A stretch of DNA of 64,000 nucleotides, from contig NZ_LOHE01000002.1 in assembly GCF_001559865.1 (NCBI RefSeq), forward strand, positions 62,001 through 126,000, written 5' to 3'. Positions 41,586 to 51,133 of this stretch are shown here, piece by piece (position 1 is the first letter of the stretch; each line of letters opens with the position of its first letter). The DNA comes from Abyssisolibacter fermentans. Lineage in GTDB: Bacteria > Bacillota > Clostridia > Tissierellales > MCWD3. Under the pieces are notes generated by a model. That model was not told where the DNA came from. It saw only the letters and a list, made by a program, of their open reading frames with translations, and ran no database searches. The position numbers and the translations under genes were made by a program.

Positions 41586-43997
41586 ATGAAAAGACCTTTT
41601 GTTGTGCTAACTATTTTTTTAATGATTGGTTTAGTAATAGGATATTACGTAAATATTAATATAATTTATGCCATTATGTTATTAAGCTTATTAATTGCTG
41701 TTATAGTATTCCTGAAAAAGGGTTGTAGCTATATCCTTTTTGTAGCTATAGTTGTATTTGGTATTATTATAATGCAAGTAAGTTTAAATAGAAGTGAATT
41801 AACTAAATATGTTAATCAAAATGTTGTAGTTGGCGGTGTTATAATAGATAAATTTTCACAAAATGAATATAGTACAAGCTGGATTATGAAAGCAGATAAA
41901 CTTTATGTTGATGATATAGTGTATGAGATGAATGAAAAAATGTTAGTAAAAGCTATAGGTGAAAGTAAAACAATAAAAAAAGGCGATTATATTGAAATAA
42001 ATAGTACTATACAGTTGCCTAATACCAATACAAATCCAAAGCTATTTGATTATAGATTATATCTAATGATGGATGATATATATGTTAATACTAAATGCAA
42101 GCCTGATAATTTAAAAATTGTTGAAAGTGATAGATTGAGTATTGTTGAAAAATTTTTTACTGCTACACGGGACAAGCTATATGGAATTTTTGATAGTACA
42201 CTATCAGAAGAATGTTCTAAGATTGCCAAGGCAGTTGTTTTTAGTGACAAACATTCATTAGATGAACGAGATGAAGAAGTAATACGTGATATAGGGATAG
42301 CACATATTATAGCGGTTTCTGGATTTCATGTATGGATCTTGAGTGCTTTGATATTTTTTATATTGAAATTATTTATAACAAAAAAGAGAACTAGAATTAT
42401 TTTTTGTTTAATAATACTATGGAGTTATGGTGCTATTATATGTTTTCCGCCATCTGTGTTAAGAGCGTTAATTATGTTATCGTGCGGTGTGATTGCAGAT
42501 GTGTTGTATAGAAAAAATGACTCTTTTAACAGTTTAGGACTTGCTGGGTTTATTATACTTGTTTATAAACCTTTATGGATATTTAGTGTTGGTTTTCAAC
42601 TTTCCTTTAGTGCAGCTCTGTCATTATTATTGCTTACACCAATTTTGCAAAGTAAATTTAAAAAATCCTCAATAAGTGCAATTATTGCTGTGCAGATAGG
42701 TATAATGCCAGTTATAGTATATCATTTTAACAAAATTCCTGTTTTTGCTATCCTAGTTAATGCGTTAATATTACCTTTAATATCGTTAATAATTGTGATA
42801 TTATTTATTTTATTATTTGTTTCTTTGATAAATATACAGCTTGGATTTGTAGTAGGATTTGTGTGTAATGGAATGATATTAAGTTTTAAATACTTAAGTA
42901 ACGCTTTATTTGAAATTATAGGTTTAAATATATTGCTGCCTTCTTTTACTTTATTTGAAATTATAGTTTATTATATAATTATATTAATTATTTTTGGTTA
43001 TGTAAAGCTAGTTGATTTTAATATAGGTATTAAAAAAGTTATATTTGTATATGGTGTTTTAGCAGTTATCTTCTTGTCTGTTTTAAACATGCTTTTTAAG
43101 GACTATAAAATAGAGTTTATTGACGTAGGACAGGGTGATTGCATACATACAAAGCTAGGAAATAAAAACTTCTTAATCGATACAGGAGGCGTTTTATATG
43201 GAAGTTTTAATACTGGTGAAAAAATAGTACTTCCTTATTTATTAAAGAACCAAATAAATCATCTTGAAGGCATGTTTATTTCTCATTTTGATATTGATCA
43301 TTGTGGTGGTGCTACTGTTATCCTAGACAGTATAGAGGTGGATAAATTGTTTGTATCTTATATAGATTACGATAATGAATTAGCAAATGAAATAATAAAA
43401 AAAGCTCAAGATGAAGGAACTGAAATTGAAGTATTAAAGAAAAATGATGATTTAATTATAGATGAAAATACAAATATTAAAGTTATCTATCCTCATGAAG
43501 GTATCAATTCTAATGCAAGCGATAATAATAAATCATTAATTATGCTTATGAATATTTATAATACCAAAATACTATTTACAGGTGATATAGAAAACGAAGC
43601 TGAAGAGGAAGTTGCTTTTTATATTAAAGATGATATAGATATTTTAAAAGTAGCCCATCATGGTAGCAACACTTCTTCTAGTACAAATTTCTTAGAGAAA
43701 TGTAAGCCTGAATATGGTATAATTTCTGTTGGAAACAATAATTATGGTCATCCACATAAATTAGTAATCAATAGGTTGAATTCTTTAGGCATAAGAGTTT
43801 TAAGAACTGATAAAGATGGATTAATAACTGCAAAAATTGATGAAGAAAGTTATAGTGTTGAAAATTATAATAAAATAAAATATGAACTTACAGAAATATT
43901 AAAGCTGTGGAATGAAATAGTAATATTTAGTAGTTTTGTTTTAGTGTTAGCATTTTTCATAACAATTTTATCAAAGGAGTGGAATGATGAGCTATAA
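41586..43997 (+). CDS. comEC: DNA internalization protein ComEC/Rec2
   Basis: The membrane channel that carries single-stranded DNA into the cell during transformation. 803 residues: N-terminal helices and an OB-like domain (to about 200), the Competence domain with AVSGFHVWILSALIF and FPPSVLRALIM, and from about 515 a metallo-beta-lactamase domain (DVGQGDCIHTK, SHFDIDHCGG, LFTGDIE, KVAHHGS). The chain ends in an extra hydrophobic helix (about 776-796), not usual for the family. Other competence genes are not in the window. It overlaps holA by 14 bases. Confidence 0.95.
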   Translation: MKRPFVVLTIFLMIGLVIGYYVNINIIYAIMLLSLLIAVIVFLKKGCSYILFVAIVVFGIIIMQVSLNRSELTKYVNQNVVVGGVIIDKFSQNEYSTSWIMKADKLYVDDIVYEMNEKMLVKAIGESKTIKKGDYIEINSTIQLPNTNTNPKLFDYRLYLMMDDIYVNTKCKPDNLKIVESDRLSIVEKFFTATRDKLYGIFDSTLSEECSKIAKAVVFSDKHSLDERDEEVIRDIGIAHIIAVSGFHVWILSALIFFILKLFITKKRTRIIFCLIILWSYGAIICFPPSVLRALIMLSCGVIADVLYRKNDSFNSLGLAGFIILVYKPLWIFSVGFQLSFSAALSLLLLTPILQSKFKKSSISAIIAVQIGIMPVIVYHFNKIPVFAILVNALILPLISLIIVILFILLFVSLINIQLGFVVGFVCNGMILSFKYLSNALFEIIGLNILLPSFTLFEIIVYYIIILIIFGYVKLVDFNIGIKKVIFVYGVLAVIFLSVLNMLFKDYKIEFIDVGQGDCIHTKLGNKNFLIDTGGVLYGSFNTGEKIVLPYLLKNQINHLEGMFISHFDIDHCGGATVILDSIEVDKLFVSYIDYDNELANEIIKKAQDEGTEIEVLKKNDDLIIDENTNIKVIYPHEGINSNASDNNKSLIMLMNIYNTKILFTGDIENEAEEEVAFYIKDDIDILKVAHHGSNTSSSTNFLEKCKPEYGIISVGNNNYGHPHKLVINRLNSLGIRVLRTDKDGLITAKIDEESYSVENYNKIKYELTEILKLWNEIVIFSSFVLVLAFFITILSKEWNDEL

Positions 43998-45012
43998 GAT
44001 TATTTTAAACGATATAAAGCAAAATAGCTTGAAACCAATATATTTATGTTATGGTGTTGAAAACTATTTGAAGTCAGTTATTTTAGATAAATTAGTAGAA
44101 AAATATATTGATAAAGCTTTTTATGATTTAAATTATATACATATACAAGAAGAAGTTAAAGCTAAGGATATTATAAATGCATGTGAGACACTTCCTTTTA
44201 TGTCTGAAAAAAAGATTGTTGTAATTGAAGATTGTAGTGTTTTTTCATCTAAATCTAGTGAAGATACTGATGAGGATATAATTAATTACATAAAAGCTCC
44301 TAATCAAAGTACATGTTTAATATTCTATCAAAATGTTGATAAGGTTGATAATAGACGTAAGATTGTTAAATTAATAAAAAAACATGGTACTGTTATTGAA
44401 TTGAATAAAATTAATGAAAGAGAGCTTTATTCTTGGATTAACAAAGAATTTAAAGAAAAAGGGAAAAAAATAAACTTAGCTACAATTGAGCATTTTGTGT
44501 CTATTATAAGTTACTATGATAAAAACTTAGACAAATCTATGTTTGATATTAAAAACGAAATTACGAAGATTTGTGATTATTATTCAGATAAAATCAATAT
44601 TGGACGGGACGATGTAGAAAAAGTTATAACAAAATCAATTAGTAATAATATATTTAAGCTAGTAGATGCTATAGGACAAAAAAATACAGTTGGGTGTTTA
44701 GAGGAATTAAACAATATTATTATTAATCAAGAACCTATTCCTAAGATAATGTATATGATAATAAGACAATTTCGATTATTAGCTGAGGTAAAATTATTAA
44801 CTACTCAAGGCTATAATTCTAATGATATAGCTAAAAAAATGAAAACTCATGTATTTATAGTAAAGAAACTAATAGTGCAGAGTAGAAATTTTACATATCA
44901 AGAGATTAAAAGAGCATTAGTTAGGTGTTTACAGACAGATAAAGATATCAAAACAAGTTCAAAAGATAATAGATTAGCTGTAGAAATGTTAATAATAGAT
45001 TTTGCTTCTTAA
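43984..45012 (+). CDS. holA: DNA polymerase III subunit delta
   Basis: Clamp-loader delta, which opens the sliding clamp. 342 residues with the HolA pattern YLCYGVENYLKS near the N terminus, LPFMSEKKIVVIEDC, and C-terminal collar helices (IRQFRLLAEVKLLTTQGY). Typical location directly after comEC. AAGGAGTGG before the ATG lies within comEC. Confidence 0.94.
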   Translation: MMSYKIILNDIKQNSLKPIYLCYGVENYLKSVILDKLVEKYIDKAFYDLNYIHIQEEVKAKDIINACETLPFMSEKKIVVIEDCSVFSSKSSEDTDEDIINYIKAPNQSTCLIFYQNVDKVDNRRKIVKLIKKHGTVIELNKINERELYSWINKEFKEKGKKINLATIEHFVSIISYYDKNLDKSMFDIKNEITKICDYYSDKINIGRDDVEKVITKSISNNIFKLVDAIGQKNTVGCLEELNNIIINQEPIPKIMYMIIRQFRLLAEVKLLTTQGYNSNDIAKKMKTHVFIVKKLIVQSRNFTYQEIKRALVRCLQTDKDIKTSSKDNRLAVEMLIIDFAS

Positions 45013-45077
45013 GCAGAGAACTAAAATCTGTGATTTTATGTGAGTCGCTTACTCATTCGTAGAATATGAGCTTCATT
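45012..45077 (+). repeat. Two-hairpin extragenic element, copy 8
   Basis: TAAAATC-TGT-GATTTTA, linker TGTGAGTCGCTT, then ACTCAT paired with ATGAG, tail TTCATT. It begins within the holA stop codon. CTATGAATAATCTG follows at 45097-45110. Confidence 0.85.
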
Positions 45078-45096
45078 AAAAAAAGTATTTGATTTT

Positions 45097-45110
45097 CTAT
45101 GAATAATCTG
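45097..45110 (+). repeat. Dispersed CTATGAATAATCTG motif (family entry)
   Basis: CTATGAATAATCTG or one- to two-base variants occur at 45097-45110, 56129-56142, 60728-60741 and 61019-61032 (+), and at 57475-57488 and 62538-62551 (-). The two that follow element copies 8 and 10 share a further run, GTATTTRATTTTCT, before the motif, so it may be an outer part of that repeat that also occurs alone. Confidence 0.5.
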
Positions 45111-45130
45111 GGATTATATATAATAACAAA

Positions 45131-45180
45131 AAAACTTCGGTGTTTTTCCCGAAGTTTTGAAAATTCACGTGAGTTTTCAA
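45131..45180 (-). terminator. rpsT terminator
   Basis: On the minus strand AAAACTTCGG / CCGAAGTTTT (45158-45131) forms a ten-pair stem followed by a T run. A second dyad centred on CACGTG (45157-45180) lies between it and the rpsT stop. Confidence 0.88.
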
Positions 45181-45185
45181 GGTAA

Positions 45186-45449
45186 TTACATAGCAGCGTT
45201 TATATGTTTTGTAAGTCTGCTTATTTTTCTTGCAACAGTTTTTTTGTGATAAGTACCTTTTGCAGCAGCTTTATCAAGCTTCTTCTCAATTGTTTTCAAT
45301 AATATTTTTGCTTCTTCAAAGTTTTTACCTTCTATAGCTTTATCAAGCTTTTTAATATAAGTCTTGATTTCAGATTTTCTTTGTCTATTTTGAGCTGTTT
45401 TAGTATTTATAACACTAATTCTTTTCTTAGCTGATTTAATATTAGCCAA
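45186..45449 (-). CDS. rpsT: 30S ribosomal protein S20
   Basis: 87 residues, highly basic, matching S20: ANIKSAKKRISV, RQRKSEIKTYIKKLDKAI and GTYHKKTVARKISRLTKHI. The start is TTG 45449 with AAAGGAGGT upstream; E. coli rpsT also uses a weak UUG start that is part of its autoregulation. Encoded opposite to its neighbours, as usual in Clostridia. Confidence 0.97.
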   Translation of the reverse strand: MANIKSAKKRISVINTKTAQNRQRKSEIKTYIKKLDKAIEGKNFEEAKILLKTIEKKLDKAAAKGTYHKKTVARKISRLTKHINAAM

Positions 45450-45651
45450 TTAGTACACCTCCTTTACAGATTAACAAACAGTATTTTACCATGAATAGCA
45501 CTATAATGCAAGGGTTAAATTTATATATGTGTTTTATTTGATGTTTTCTAATTAGTAATAGTAGAGTTTAGGAGAATTTTAGTATAAATTTTATAATTAG
45601 AGTAAATATAAAAATAATGAGTTAAATATATATACTGTAGGAGGTGGACTT

Positions 45652-46626
45652 ATGCTACAAATTAGAACAGATTTAGCTATAGAAACTAGAGAAATGTATA
45701 GAGAAAAAAATAATGTTGAGATATCAGGAGTTGAAGTAAATGTAGAAGAAGAAAAAGAGTATAAAATTACAAGAGTAAAGATATTAAATAAAGATGGAGA
45801 AGAAAAATTAGGCAAAAAAATGGGAAGTTACATAACGATAGAAGCAGCAGGTCTAAAACAAGCTGATCAGGATTTAAAAGATGAGATAAGTCAAGTATTA
45901 GCGAAAGAGCTAAAAACATTAATAAATACTAATAAACACACAAAAAGCTTGATAGTAGGGTTAGGCAATTGGAATGTAACGCCAGATGCATTAGGTCCAA
46001 GAGTAATAGGTAAAGTATTTGTTACTAGGCATTTTTTCAAAGCATATAACAAATCAGAAGATGAAACTATGACGGATGTATCAGCTATTGCACCAGGTGT
46101 AATGGGTATTACAGGTATAGAAACAGGAGAAATCATAAAAGGAATAGTTGAAAAAACAAAGCCAGATATTGTCGTAGCAATTGATGCATTAGCATCTAGA
46201 AAAATGGAAAGAGTAAGTACTACTATACAAATAAGTGATACTGGTATAAATCCAGGTGCTGGAGTTGGTAATAATAGAAAATCTCTAAATAAAGAATATT
46301 TAGGAGTTCCGGTTTATGCAATAGGAGTGCCTACAGTAGTTGATGCCGCTACAATGGTTAATGATACTATTGATCTTATAGTTAAAGAAATGAAAACACA
46401 TACAGAAAAAGGTGGAGAGTTTTATGATTTATTAGGAGAAATGAGCCAACAGGATAAGCATCAATTAATTTCTGAGGTTCTAATGCCATATATGGGTAAT
46501 GTAATGGTAACTCCTAAAGAGATAGATACAGTAATAGATGATATTTCTCTAGTAATTGCAAATGGACTGAACATTTCGCTTCATCACGGTATAGACTTAA
46601 AAGACGTAAATAGGTATGTAAATTAG
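45652..46626 (+). CDS. gpr: Germination protease Gpr
   Basis: The spore endopeptidase that degrades small acid-soluble proteins at outgrowth. 324 residues beginning with the pro-region IRTDLAIETREMY, then IEAAGLKQAD, GLGNWNVTPDALGPRV, APGVMGITGIETGE and DALASRKMERV, all characteristic of peptidase family A25. GGAGGT precedes the ATG. Normally expressed in the forespore under sigma G; the promoter was not resolved. Confidence 0.96.
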   Translation: MLQIRTDLAIETREMYREKNNVEISGVEVNVEEEKEYKITRVKILNKDGEEKLGKKMGSYITIEAAGLKQADQDLKDEISQVLAKELKTLINTNKHTKSLIVGLGNWNVTPDALGPRVIGKVFVTRHFFKAYNKSEDETMTDVSAIAPGVMGITGIETGEIIKGIVEKTKPDIVVAIDALASRKMERVSTTIQISDTGINPGAGVGNNRKSLNKEYLGVPVYAIGVPTVVDAATMVNDTIDLIVKEMKTHTEKGGEFYDLLGEMSQQDKHQLISEVLMPYMGNVMVTPKEIDTVIDDISLVIANGLNISLHHGIDLKDVNRYVN

Positions 46627-46719
46627 TACTCATAAATATAACTTCTCTGGAATATAAATTTTATATACTAAAATAATGATAACTAAATCGGATAAGGTAT
46701 ATTTCAGAGGAGTGTTTAT

Positions 46720-48000
46720 ATGTCTAAGAGAATACTTGTTAAGGATAAAGGCTTTCAATATGTAATAATTGCTAGTGTATGTTTAATTATTTTTGTTACA
46801 GGTTTTTTTTATGTTAATAATAATATATCTAATAAATGCTCTGTACAAGCTATAACTCCAAAGTATAAGGAAGTTGTAATTAAAGACAAATTAGATGCAA
46901 AAGGTTGCGATTTTTTTTTGAATTTAATAATGTCAAACAATTCATTTATGCAAATTACTTATTCGGATGTTAGTCATGAAAAAAATGAACAAAGTCTTAT
47001 TAAAAGTGGTTTTGTATATTTATTGAATCTAGAAAAAGTTCAAAATTATATAGCTAACAATTTATTTATATTTAATGATATAGTAAAAAAATATAAAATC
47101 GATAATAACGAAGCTATAAAGAGTATTGAAAATAGTAATGATTCTTTAGTTGCTACTGTATGTAAAATAGATTCTACACCACTTTTAGAAGAGATAAAAG
47201 ACGCTCAGGAGATTAATCCAGATGTAGCTAAAGATATATTGCTTGATGATATAATAATAATAGATGATACTACGGATGGATTAAGTTCTGTAAGTGGGAA
47301 ACTGACTGCTGATGAAATAAAGAAAATAAAGAACGAATTGAATTTTAATGGGGACCTTTGTATAAATAAAGAAAAGCCTTATATATTAATATATCACACA
47401 CATGCAACAGAAGTGTATTTACCAATAAAAGATGATAATTTTCACTCTAAAAAGAAAGAATATAGTGTTATGGAAGTGGGTGAAATTATAAATAATACAT
47501 TAAATAAAAAAGGACATAATACAAAGCAGGTACAAATTTATCACGACTTGCCATCGTATAATAAATCTTATAGTAGATCATTGGCAACTATAAAGAAAGA
47601 AATTAAAAAAGAAAAAAATATAAAAGTTTTAATTGACATACATAGAGATGGAGTGCCTTCAAATGCAGCATATATTAGCAAATCAATAGACGAAAGTAAA
47701 GTATGTGTAAATAACAAACAAGCAGCAACATTTAAGTTTGTTATTGGAGCTGATTGTCCTAATAAAGAAGAACTAATTAAATTTGCAAAATATATAATGG
47801 CTATATCGGAAAGGATGTATCCAGGGTTATGCAAAGGGTTGGTAATCAAACCTTATGGTAAATACAATTTGTTTTTGAGCGATTTCTCAATGTTATTAGA
47901 AGTTGGAAGTAATTTAAATACAATAGAAGAAGCAAAAAACACCTCTGTTTTATTAGCTAATGTATTAGATATGGCACTAAAAAATATTATTGAACCCTGA
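46720..48000 (+). CDS. spoIIP: Stage II sporulation protein P
   Basis: Peptidoglycan amidase/endopeptidase that works with SpoIID and SpoIIM during engulfment. 426 residues: an N-terminal membrane anchor (about 14-33), a variable extracytoplasmic region, and the catalytic domain from about 220 with ILIYHTHATEVY (zinc histidine), DIHRDG and LLEVGSNLNTIEEA. Directly downstream of gpr as in many sporeformers. AGAGGAG precedes the ATG. Confidence 0.93.
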   Translation: MSKRILVKDKGFQYVIIASVCLIIFVTGFFYVNNNISNKCSVQAITPKYKEVVIKDKLDAKGCDFFLNLIMSNNSFMQITYSDVSHEKNEQSLIKSGFVYLLNLEKVQNYIANNLFIFNDIVKKYKIDNNEAIKSIENSNDSLVATVCKIDSTPLLEEIKDAQEINPDVAKDILLDDIIIIDDTTDGLSSVSGKLTADEIKKIKNELNFNGDLCINKEKPYILIYHTHATEVYLPIKDDNFHSKKKEYSVMEVGEIINNTLNKKGHNTKQVQIYHDLPSYNKSYSRSLATIKKEIKKEKNIKVLIDIHRDGVPSNAAYISKSIDESKVCVNNKQAATFKFVIGADCPNKEELIKFAKYIMAISERMYPGLCKGLVIKPYGKYNLFLSDFSMLLEVGSNLNTIEEAKNTSVLLANVLDMALKNIIEP

Positions 48001-48081
48001 TAATTCAAGTTAAAAAGTGAACTTTTCATTTGTCTATAAAAGTGTTATAATTGTTTTAGCCATGTTTTGGAGGTGTAGGCA

Positions 48082-48618
48082 ATGAGTAAAGAAACAAATA
48101 TAAAAAAAGAGGTTATGGAATGGGTTAAGAGTATAGCCTTAGCGGTAGTTATAGCTTTTGTAATAAAGATGTTTTTGTTTGATACAACATATGTAGTTGG
48201 GAGTTCGATGTTTCCAACATTACATAATAAAGATAGACTTTTCACAAATAAAATAGGATATCTTTTAAAAACTCCTCAAAGAGGAGATATAGTTGTTATA
48301 GAAGCTCCAGATGATCCTGATAAAGATTATATTAAACGAATAGCTGGAGTAGAAGGAGACCTTGTTGAAATTAAAAATGGTCATGTGTATGTCAATGGAG
48401 AACTTTATGAAGAGGATTATATTAAACAAGATATAGATACACAAGGCGATATCAGTATTCAAGTACCACAAGGTGAAATTTTTGTACTAGGAGATAATAG
48501 GGAATTAGGAGCTAGTAAAGATAGTAGATATTTTGGAACAGTAAAAGAAGAAGCTGTAAAGGGTAGAGCAGTATTTAGATATTTTCCATTTGGAGAGAGA
48601 TTTGGTGTTTTGCATTAG
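48082..48618 (+). CDS. lepB: Signal peptidase I
   Basis: Membrane-bound serine peptidase that removes signal peptides. 178 residues: a 13-residue cytoplasmic start, one membrane helix (about 15-33), then the catalytic serine in GSSMFPTL, box C RGDIVVI, the lysine in YIKRIAG and the GDNRELGASKDSR box. Gram-positive SipS size. GGAGGTG precedes the ATG. Confidence 0.95.
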   Translation: MSKETNIKKEVMEWVKSIALAVVIAFVIKMFLFDTTYVVGSSMFPTLHNKDRLFTNKIGYLLKTPQRGDIVVIEAPDDPDKDYIKRIAGVEGDLVEIKNGHVYVNGELYEEDYIKQDIDTQGDISIQVPQGEIFVLGDNRELGASKDSRYFGTVKEEAVKGRAVFRYFPFGERFGVLH

Positions 48619-48683
48619 CTTAAAAGCTAGTTAAAGTATACCAAAGTAATAATATGTCTATAATAATTAAGTGGTGATTTATT

Positions 48684-49007
48684 ATGGATAGTAGGATGAA
48701 TAGGTATGAACAAAAAAGAAAATATAGACGGATTAGAAGAAAGAAGTCTGTGGTTATTATAGGTATTATATGTCTTTTAATAGTAGGGATAATAATTGTA
48801 GATAATAGTTTTGCAGAGCTTATGTGTATAAATAAAAAAAAGGTTGTAGATATCAGCTGTTTTAATAATAAATATATTATTGAACTATTTGGTAAGGTTC
48901 ACATAATAGAAAAAGAAGACATTTTGCAATGCAAAGAGCTTATAGTGCAAAAATCGATCAATGTTATTGATTATTTTAAAAAAGCATTAGACAGCATTAT
49001 AAATTAA
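48684..49007 (+). CDS. Small membrane-anchored protein, unknown function
   Basis: 107 residues: an arginine/lysine-rich cytoplasmic start (KRKYRRIRRKK), one hydrophobic helix (about 23-42) and a 60-residue exterior domain with paired cysteines. Not recognised. It sits between lepB and lepA and just precedes a sequence with a terminator-like AGAAGAACA/TGTTTTTCTCTT inverted repeat (49027-49051). Confidence 0.7.
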   Translation: MDSRMNRYEQKRKYRRIRRKKSVVIIGIICLLIVGIIIVDNSFAELMCINKKKVVDISCFNNKYIIELFGKVHIIEKEDILQCKELIVQKSINVIDYFKKALDSIIN

Positions 49008-49221
49008 TTATTATTGAGATTTGTAAGAGAAGAACAATATGTTTTTCTCTTTTATAGTTCTAGAATATTCATAAGCAGTGGACCTGATTATACAACGGTA
49101 TATGAAAAATCAGGGTTAAAAAAAGTATTACTTTAAAAGTATCTATTTCAACTAAAAAAATCTTATGATATAATTGATAAAGATTACTTCCATATTAATA
49201 GTGAGAGTAAGGAGGAATTAC

Positions 49222-51030
49222 ATGAACAGACAAAGTAGAATAAGAAATTTTTCAATTGTTGCACATATAGATCATGGTAAATCTACATTGGCGGATAGAT
49301 TGATTGAAGAAACGGGATTATTAACCAAAAGAGAGATGACAGATCAAGTATTAGATAATATGGATTTGGAAAAAGAACGCGGCATAACTATAAAATTGCA
49401 GTCTATAAGACTTATATATAAAGCTAAGGATGGAGAAGAATATATATTAAATCTAATAGACACTCCAGGTCATGTTGATTTTAATTATGAAGTTTCTAGA
49501 AGTCTTGCTGCATGTGAAGGTGCAGTTTTAGTTGTAGATGCAGCTCAAGGTATAGAGGCTCAAACACTTGCAAATGTTTATCTTGCGTTAGATCAGGATT
49601 TAGAGATAGTTCCAGTTATTAACAAAATTGATTTACCAAGTGCTAGACCAGATGAAATAAAAAAAGAAATAGAAGATATAATAGGACTAGATGCTTCACA
49701 GGCACCTTTAATATCTGCAAAAGAAGGTATTAATATAAAAGATGTGCTAGAAAACATAGTAAACCTTATACCACCACCTGAGGGAGATAAGAATGCATCA
49801 TTAAAGGCGTTAATATTTGATTCATATTATGATTCATATAGAGGTGTTATTGCTTATTCAAGAGTTGTTGAAGGTACAGTTAAGAAAGGTACAAAAATAA
49901 AAATGATGGCAACGAAGACTGAATTTGAAGTTACTGAAGTAGGTGTATGTTGTCCCAAGATGATGCCAGTAGATAAATTGGAAGCAGGTGATGTTGGATA
50001 TATTGCAGCTAGTATAAAAAATGTCAGAGATGCTAGAGTAGGTGATACTATTACTGAAGCAAATAATCCAACAGACGAGCCTTTACCAGGCTATAAAAAA
50101 GTTACTCCTATGGTTTTTTGCGGGGTATATCCTGCTGAAGGTGAAGATTACAATAATGTCAGAGATGCACTTGAAAAATTACAAGTTAACGATGCAGCAT
50201 TGATATTTGAGCCAGAAAATTCTGTAGCTTTAGGATTTGGATTTAGATGTGGTTTTTTAGGATTATTACATTTGGAAATTATTCAAGAACGTTTAGAAAG
50301 AGAATTTGATTTAAATATCATAACTACAGCACCAAGTGTTTTATATAATGTAATGAAGACTGACGGAGAAATGTTAGCGATACAAAATCCAACAAATTTA
50401 CCACCTGTGCAAGAAATAGAATATATGGAAGAGCCTGTAGTTAATGCTACTATAATGTCTCCAACAGATTTTGTTGGACAAATTATGGAGCTATGTCAAA
50501 ATAGAAGAGCTATCTTTAAAGATATGGAGTATCTTGAAGAAACAAGAGTGTCGATGAAATATGAAATTCCTTTAAATGAAGTTATTTATGATTTCTTTGA
50601 TGCTTTAAAATCAAAGACAAAAGGGTACGCTTCTTTAGATTATGAACTAAAAGGTTATAAGAGATCAGAACTTGTTAAATTGGATATTTTGATAAATAAA
50701 GAGATGGTAGATGCTTTTTCAATAATTGCTCATGAAGAGAAAGCTTACGAAAGAGCTAGAATGATTTGTGAAAGGCTAAAAGATGTAATACCAAGACATT
50801 TATTTGCAGTTCCAATACAAGCGTCGATAGGAACTAAAGTTATAGCTAGAGAAACTATAAAAGCTTTAAGAAAAGATGTACTAGCTAAATGCTATGGTGG
50901 GGATATATCAAGAAAGAAAAAGCTACTTGCTAAACAAAAAGAAGGTAAGAAAAGAATGAGACAAATCGGAAGTGTTGAAGTTCCACAAGATGCCTTTTTA
51001 GCTGTTTTAAAATTTGATGAAAAAAAATAA
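49222..51030 (+). CDS. lepA: Elongation factor 4 (LepA)
   Basis: Ribosome-associated GTPase that back-translocates or remodels stalled ribosomes. 602 residues: G1 [11 protein letters not shown]2 RGITIK, G3 DTPGHVDF, G4 NKIDL, and the LepA-specific C terminus with [21 protein letters not shown] 49222 is set by AAGGAGG. The frame opens 16 codons earlier without an SD. Confidence 0.97.
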   Translation: MNRQSRIRNFSIVAHIDHGKSTLADRLIEETGLLTKREMTDQVLDNMDLEKERGITIKLQSIRLIYKAKDGEEYILNLIDTPGHVDFNYEVSRSLAACEGAVLVVDAAQGIEAQTLANVYLALDQDLEIVPVINKIDLPSARPDEIKKEIEDIIGLDASQAPLISAKEGINIKDVLENIVNLIPPPEGDKNASLKALIFDSYYDSYRGVIAYSRVVEGTVKKGTKIKMMATKTEFEVTEVGVCCPKMMPVDKLEAGDVGYIAASIKNVRDARVGDTITEANNPTDEPLPGYKKVTPMVFCGVYPAEGEDYNNVRDALEKLQVNDAALIFEPENSVALGFGFRCGFLGLLHLEIIQERLEREFDLNIITTAPSVLYNVMKTDGEMLAIQNPTNLPPVQEIEYMEEPVVNATIMSPTDFVGQIMELCQNRRAIFKDMEYLEETRVSMKYEIPLNEVIYDFFDALKSKTKGYASLDYELKGYKRSELVKLDILINKEMVDAFSIIAHEEKAYERARMICERLKDVIPRHLFAVPIQASIGTKVIARETIKALRKDVLAKCYGGDISRKKKLLAKQKEGKKRMRQIGSVEVPQDAFLAVLKFDEKK

Positions 51031-51047
51031 TGCCTTTAAATAAATTA

Positions 51048-51083
51048 AGGAGCTGTCTCTAGATGATTTAGAGGCAGTTTCCT
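51048..51083 (+). other. Hairpin between lepA and hemW
   Basis: GGAGCTGTCTCTA against TAGAGGCAGTTTCC forms an imperfect 13-pair stem. There is no T run, so read-through into hemW is likely. Confidence 0.5.
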
Positions 51084-51133
51084 TCATAAAAAATAAAAAA
51101 GTAGTTTATAAAGAGGATAGAGGAGTTGGAGAT

